Positions 60,531-64,000 of a stretch of 64,000 nucleotides of DNA are shown in pieces. This DNA is from Tetradesmus obliquus (taxonomy: Eukaryota > Chlorophyta > Chlorophyceae > Sphaeropleales > Scenedesmaceae). The notes under the pieces were generated by a model that had not been told where the DNA came from, did no database searches, and saw only the letters and a program-made list of their open reading frames with translations. Every line of letters begins with the position of its first letter. The first letter of the stretch is position 1. The position numbers and the translations under genes were made by a program. The stretch spans positions 4,672,501 to 4,736,500 of the forward strand of contig CP126191.1 in the NCBI GenBank assembly GCA_030272155.1. The letters run 5' to 3'.

Positions 60531-61343
60531 CCGGCAGCTGGACACGGCGGCCCGCTGCGATCGCCCATCACCACACATGTGCTAGATACAGCGCTAGGCA
60601 TGCCTGCAGCAGGCCTGCCCATCTCGCTGCTGCGCGTGATGGACGGCTCTGCTGCTGTGTTTGACTGCCTGGCATCTGGCGTGACTGATGCTGACGGCCG
60701 CATTGGCAACCTGCTGCCAGCCAGTGCCTGGGTGGCGCCCGGCACCTACCGCATGCGCTTTGACACTGGAACATACCTCAGGGCCTGCAGGTACGCTGAC
60801 TGTTGCACAGGCACCCTGTGTAATGCATTTGCAAAAGCGGGTGAATCAAAGTGTGGCTGTGCGTGTGGCAGGGTGTGCAGGGTGTGCTGCAGCGCCTGCG
60901 CAGTTGCTGGCTTGAAGCCAGCATGATGTGTCAGCAGGGTACTCGTTCAGCATGTGGTGTCCAGCTGTGTGACACTCTGTGTCCCTTGATGTGCCTGCAA
61001 AGACAAAAGAACTCAGGGGTTGCCCGGCAAACGAGGCATACGCGTGAATTGCGGTTGTAGCAGCAGCAGCAGCAGCAGCGGCATCATGACAATCGCCTTG
61101 TCAGATGCTTCGACTTCTGCAGGAAACACAGGCCCTGCTCTGCAACAGCAAAGATCCTCTGCTGTTGCTGCATACGCGTGCCTTTGTTCCTCCAGGGAGA
61201 GGCACCCTGATGTGTTCAGGGCCGTGCCCTTCTACCCCGAGGCAGCCATTGACTTCAGCATCACACCAGACATGTCCAGCCAGCACTTCCACATCCCGCT
61301 GCTGCTCAACCCCTACGGCTACAGCACCTACCGTGGCAGCTGA
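59634..61343 (+). CDS. TTL: Allantoin synthase: OHCU decarboxylase fused to 5-hydroxyisourate hydrolase
   Basis: Bifunctional enzyme of purine (urate) breakdown: the C-terminal transthyretin-like domain hydrolyses 5-hydroxyisourate, and the N-terminal domain decarboxylates OHCU to S-allantoin. Exons 59634-59829, 60097-60790 and 61196-61343 agree in phase (345 residues, close to plant enzymes). The decarboxylase part has WWNEVDVQGWLEAFAAHPEIG (catalytic-type His59), QLSQGEQAAAL, LNKAYKAMHGFIFIICASGK and EQMKITQLRLEKLL. A linker with nine Ser and nine Ala in separate runs carries RTGQLVGHL (190-198), which sits where plant enzymes carry an internal PTS2. The hydrolase part has SPITTHVLDTALGMPAAGLP, DADGRIGNLL and RMRFDTGTYL, and ends HFHIPLLLNPYGYSTYRGS, the YRGS signature that marks hydrolase rather than transthyretin. 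A peroxisomal location is inferred. TGTAA at 61969-61973. Confidence 0.96.
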
Positions 61344-64000
61344 GGCGGCAGCAGCAGCAGAGGCGGCATTGACAGCAGTGGCAGCAACAGCAGCATCGCA
61401 GCAGCTTGACTTTTGACCATGCTTGTCATTGCTGCTGGCAGAGGACAAGTGTTAACAACGCAACGTTGCATGTATTGGTCAAACAGCACGCACACAGCTG
61501 GCAAGTTTGTCAGGGGTGGCTGGCAGCAGCTGCAAAGGCTGTACATGTCTCGTCCTGCAGTCTTGTTATCTCGGCAACAGTGTATTATGCACCTTGGTAA
61601 CAACTGTTACATCTCTTGAGCTGTCTCAATGTGTTGGTGGTGAAGCACTGACCATGGCAACCGTACTACAACATCGGCCATGCATATGCATATGCATAGG
61701 GCAGAAACTGGCTGGTCTTGGTCTGCAGGAACGTTGCGCGACGAAAGCATGCTCTTCGCAGTCTGCAGTTGGTCAAAGCCATCACGCTGCGCTGTTTGCC
61801 GTACACATCGTACACATAGCAGACATGCACCTACACTCCAGCGTGGCCAGTCAGATGCCTGCACACGCCGAGCGTAAAACAGCTCACCCTTCAAACGGAC
61901 AAGGTCGACGCATCAAGCAGGGCGGCTGATACGTCAGCTTCAGTCAGCGGTGCTGTGCACATCAACCATGTAACAAAGTGTTGCATGTGGCATGCAGCAC
62001 CCACCATACCACATCATGTGGATATACCTCCTTGCAATGCTTCCACGAGTTCCAACCCAACGTGCCTGCAAGCAGATTCTCTGCCAGGTGCTCTGTAATT
62101 GAGCGGGCTGTGGGGCGAACTGAAGCTGCTACTGATGTTTGGCAGGCGCTTCCTCAGCAGCTCATCAACATCATCCAACTGCACAATTTTTTTTGCAGGA
62201 GCGTGCATGGATGCCAGGCTCTGTACAACATGTACACATACATGAGGTATGCACCATGTGAGGGCGTGTTGCTATAGCACAGCACCGCAGCGCATGCATG
62301 GCGCAATGCACCATCACCACCACAAGAGAGAACTCCTGACAAACACAACAATGCCGACAACAATAATTGCAAGCAACCCCCTACAATGCAAATAATGCTT
62401 CTCCAAAAGCTGAATGTGTCAAACAAAATTGCAAGCACACCTCAACACGCCCACCAACTACAACTCTGCAACCACAGATGCTGATGCACAAGGTGTTTCC
62501 TACACATACCATCTAAAGTCAGCCCAACTGGACTAGCAACTGCAACAACTCGCCTACCAAAACACTCACAGGAGTGCGCGTACAGGCAGCCATGTTACCC
62601 ACGGATCATGACAGATATGCACGCATTGACGCATGTGCAGCTGCACCAATGCTGTGTCTGTTGCACAAGTCCAGCCGGGTGAGCTGACTGCAGCTGAATG
62701 CTACTTTCATAGTACGGCTGTCAGTGGCTGGTGTGCTGTGCAAGTGAAAGGCGCGCTTGCTGGGCACCTGATGGTGTAGGGATAGAACATAGTGCTGCAA
62801 ACACCGGTCGGACAGCCTTACGCCAGGGAGCAAAGCACCCTAGATATGAACGCCGTGCACGGAAAGCTGACAACCGTGCATTGCAACTGTGCCACCATGC
62901 TGCTGCTGTAGTGTGCCCCACATCTCTACAGCACTACCAACCAGACCTGTTCAGTAGCCGTTAGCAACAACGCAGGTGCACGCTGCCCTCTAAGCGCCCA
63001 ACAGCCCGCTGCACAGCGTCCCGGCAGAGCAACCGGGCATCCATTACAGACTGCAGCGTCTTGACACAAGCAACAACACACTTTTCCCGCCACATCCACC
63101 AACCTTGGCTCTTGACTGATCATACATGCCAGGTGCATACAACAGAGTCCATGTACACCCTTGGAACAATTCATAGCAGCTGCTGCGGAGTGTGGCTCTG
63201 AGCAGCGCTGCTCAACGCTAGCGTTGGCAGAAAAGCAACGGGCATGAGAAAACTCCACAACACCAACAGATAATACCAAACAAGCAGGAAGCCAAACATA
63301 TGTTGTACATTTGCTGCCCACAGCATGCATGCTGGCAGAAAACGCTGCACAAGCACGCAAGCGCAAGCCACACCTTGGTACATGCCGCTGGACTTGATTC
63401 AGACCAGCTGCGCTCTACGGCTTACAGCTGGGGCAAGTGCTTCTTGCAGTCTCACATGCTGCAACAAGCAGCACCAACGGCTGCCTGTGCAGACAAACCT
63501 TACATGCACGCCTACACGCCAGCTGCCTGGCATGGCATGGCATGCCTGGTGTACAGGTGGCGTGAGGGACAATGCCTTGTGTGCCACCAGTTGTGGTGGC
63601 AGCACCCCGGACTTGCCCTTATGTGCTGTTGGCCAGCGCATTATGACATCAGACGTACGCATTTAACTGGCAGCCGCCTCTATCCACTGCAGTTGACAAC
63701 TGTAGCTCTTGATGAATGTCATGATGTGCTGGCCAACAGCATCTCAGGGCAAACCCGGGTGCCTCCTAAACACATGTGGGCTGCACAGGGCAGTGCCAGC
63801 TTCACGCTAGCCAAACATGCAAAGTACCATTTCGTCATCATCAGGCTCCATGCAAGCCATGCAGTGCACGCCACACAACAGCTAGTCAGGGCAATGCTGA
63901 ATGAATCAAAAAGCGCCATCACGTGCTGTGGCACGTTGGATCTCTACATTTGGCTTCAGCACCATGGAGATGCATCGCAGGCTGCTGCACAAGTCACAGC
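61344..64000. other. 2.66-kb right end without a supported gene
   Basis: It begins with the allantoin synthase 3' flank (TGTAA at 61969). Open frames are short and have no recognised domains. The best is a 64-codon minus-strand frame at 62014-62208 (contains LDDVDELLRKRLPNISSSF), which could be an exon of a gene I cannot assemble. Palindromic ATGCATATGCAT lies near 61681 and a GGCAT tandem near 63527-63545. The CAG bias is weaker than elsewhere. Confidence 0.45.

Noticed and set aside
1..64000. Transposon, integrated virus or horizontally acquired cluster
   Set aside because: No reverse transcriptase, transposase, integrase, capsid or terminal repeats were seen, and all recognised genes are eukaryotic with matching intron style.

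Overview
This window is nuclear DNA of a photosynthetic eukaryote, most likely a green alga (Chlorophyta, probably Chlorophyceae-like; the clade is inference). Almost every gene is broken by short GT...(C)TGCAG introns whose phases join cleanly. Several products are plant or algal: a thylakoid-lumen PsbP-domain protein with a twin-arginine signal, a plastid membrane protein with a VRVSA-type transit peptide, an RWA wall O-acetyltransferase, and an allantoin synthase that fuses OHCU decarboxylase to HIU hydrolase. CAG/CTG triplets are pervasive and give Gln, Ala and Ser runs in most proteins. No plastid, mitochondrial, bacterial, viral or transposon genes were recognised. I rebuilt 17 protein-coding genes by hand from splice sites. 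For 16 of them the exon lengths sum to a whole number of codons; the other, a single-exon gene, needed no splicing.

Layout. 1-5.9 kb: 3' part of an ABCA transporter (+). 7.5-13.8 kb (-): a small hypothetical gene, a UPF0415/DUF1308 (C7orf25-like) gene and the spliceosomal zinc-finger gene SNU23/ZMAT2. 14.5-15.6 kb (+): an HSP90 co-chaperone p23 with a Gly-Gly-Met tail. 16.5-28.9 kb (-): a Gln-rich protein of unknown function and a 16-exon TARBP1/TRM3 tRNA Gm18 methyltransferase. 29.2-33.0 kb (+): a coiled-coil protein with AT-hooks. 35.0-39.2 kb (-): a four-EF-hand protein and the CAAX protease RCE1. 39.5-41.3 kb (+): the small plastid membrane protein. 42.3-43.7 kb (-): the PsbP-domain protein. 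44.1-48.5 kb (+): RWA. 49.2-55.6 kb (-): two adjacent large proteins of unknown family that share a short motif and a gene architecture. 55.9-59.2 kb (-): a mitochondrial-type Obg GTPase (MTG2/ObgM). 59.6-61.3 kb (+): allantoin synthase. The last 2.7 kb holds no supported gene.

The genes do not form one pathway; this is an ordinary mixed eukaryotic gene neighbourhood. Five head-to-head pairs share intergenic regions of 0.29-0.70 kb that probably hold both promoters. The most novel content is the pair of unknown large proteins at 49.2-55.6 kb, the Gln-rich protein at 16.5-19.0 kb, and the nuclease-like D-x10-E-V-K motif in the UPF0415 protein.
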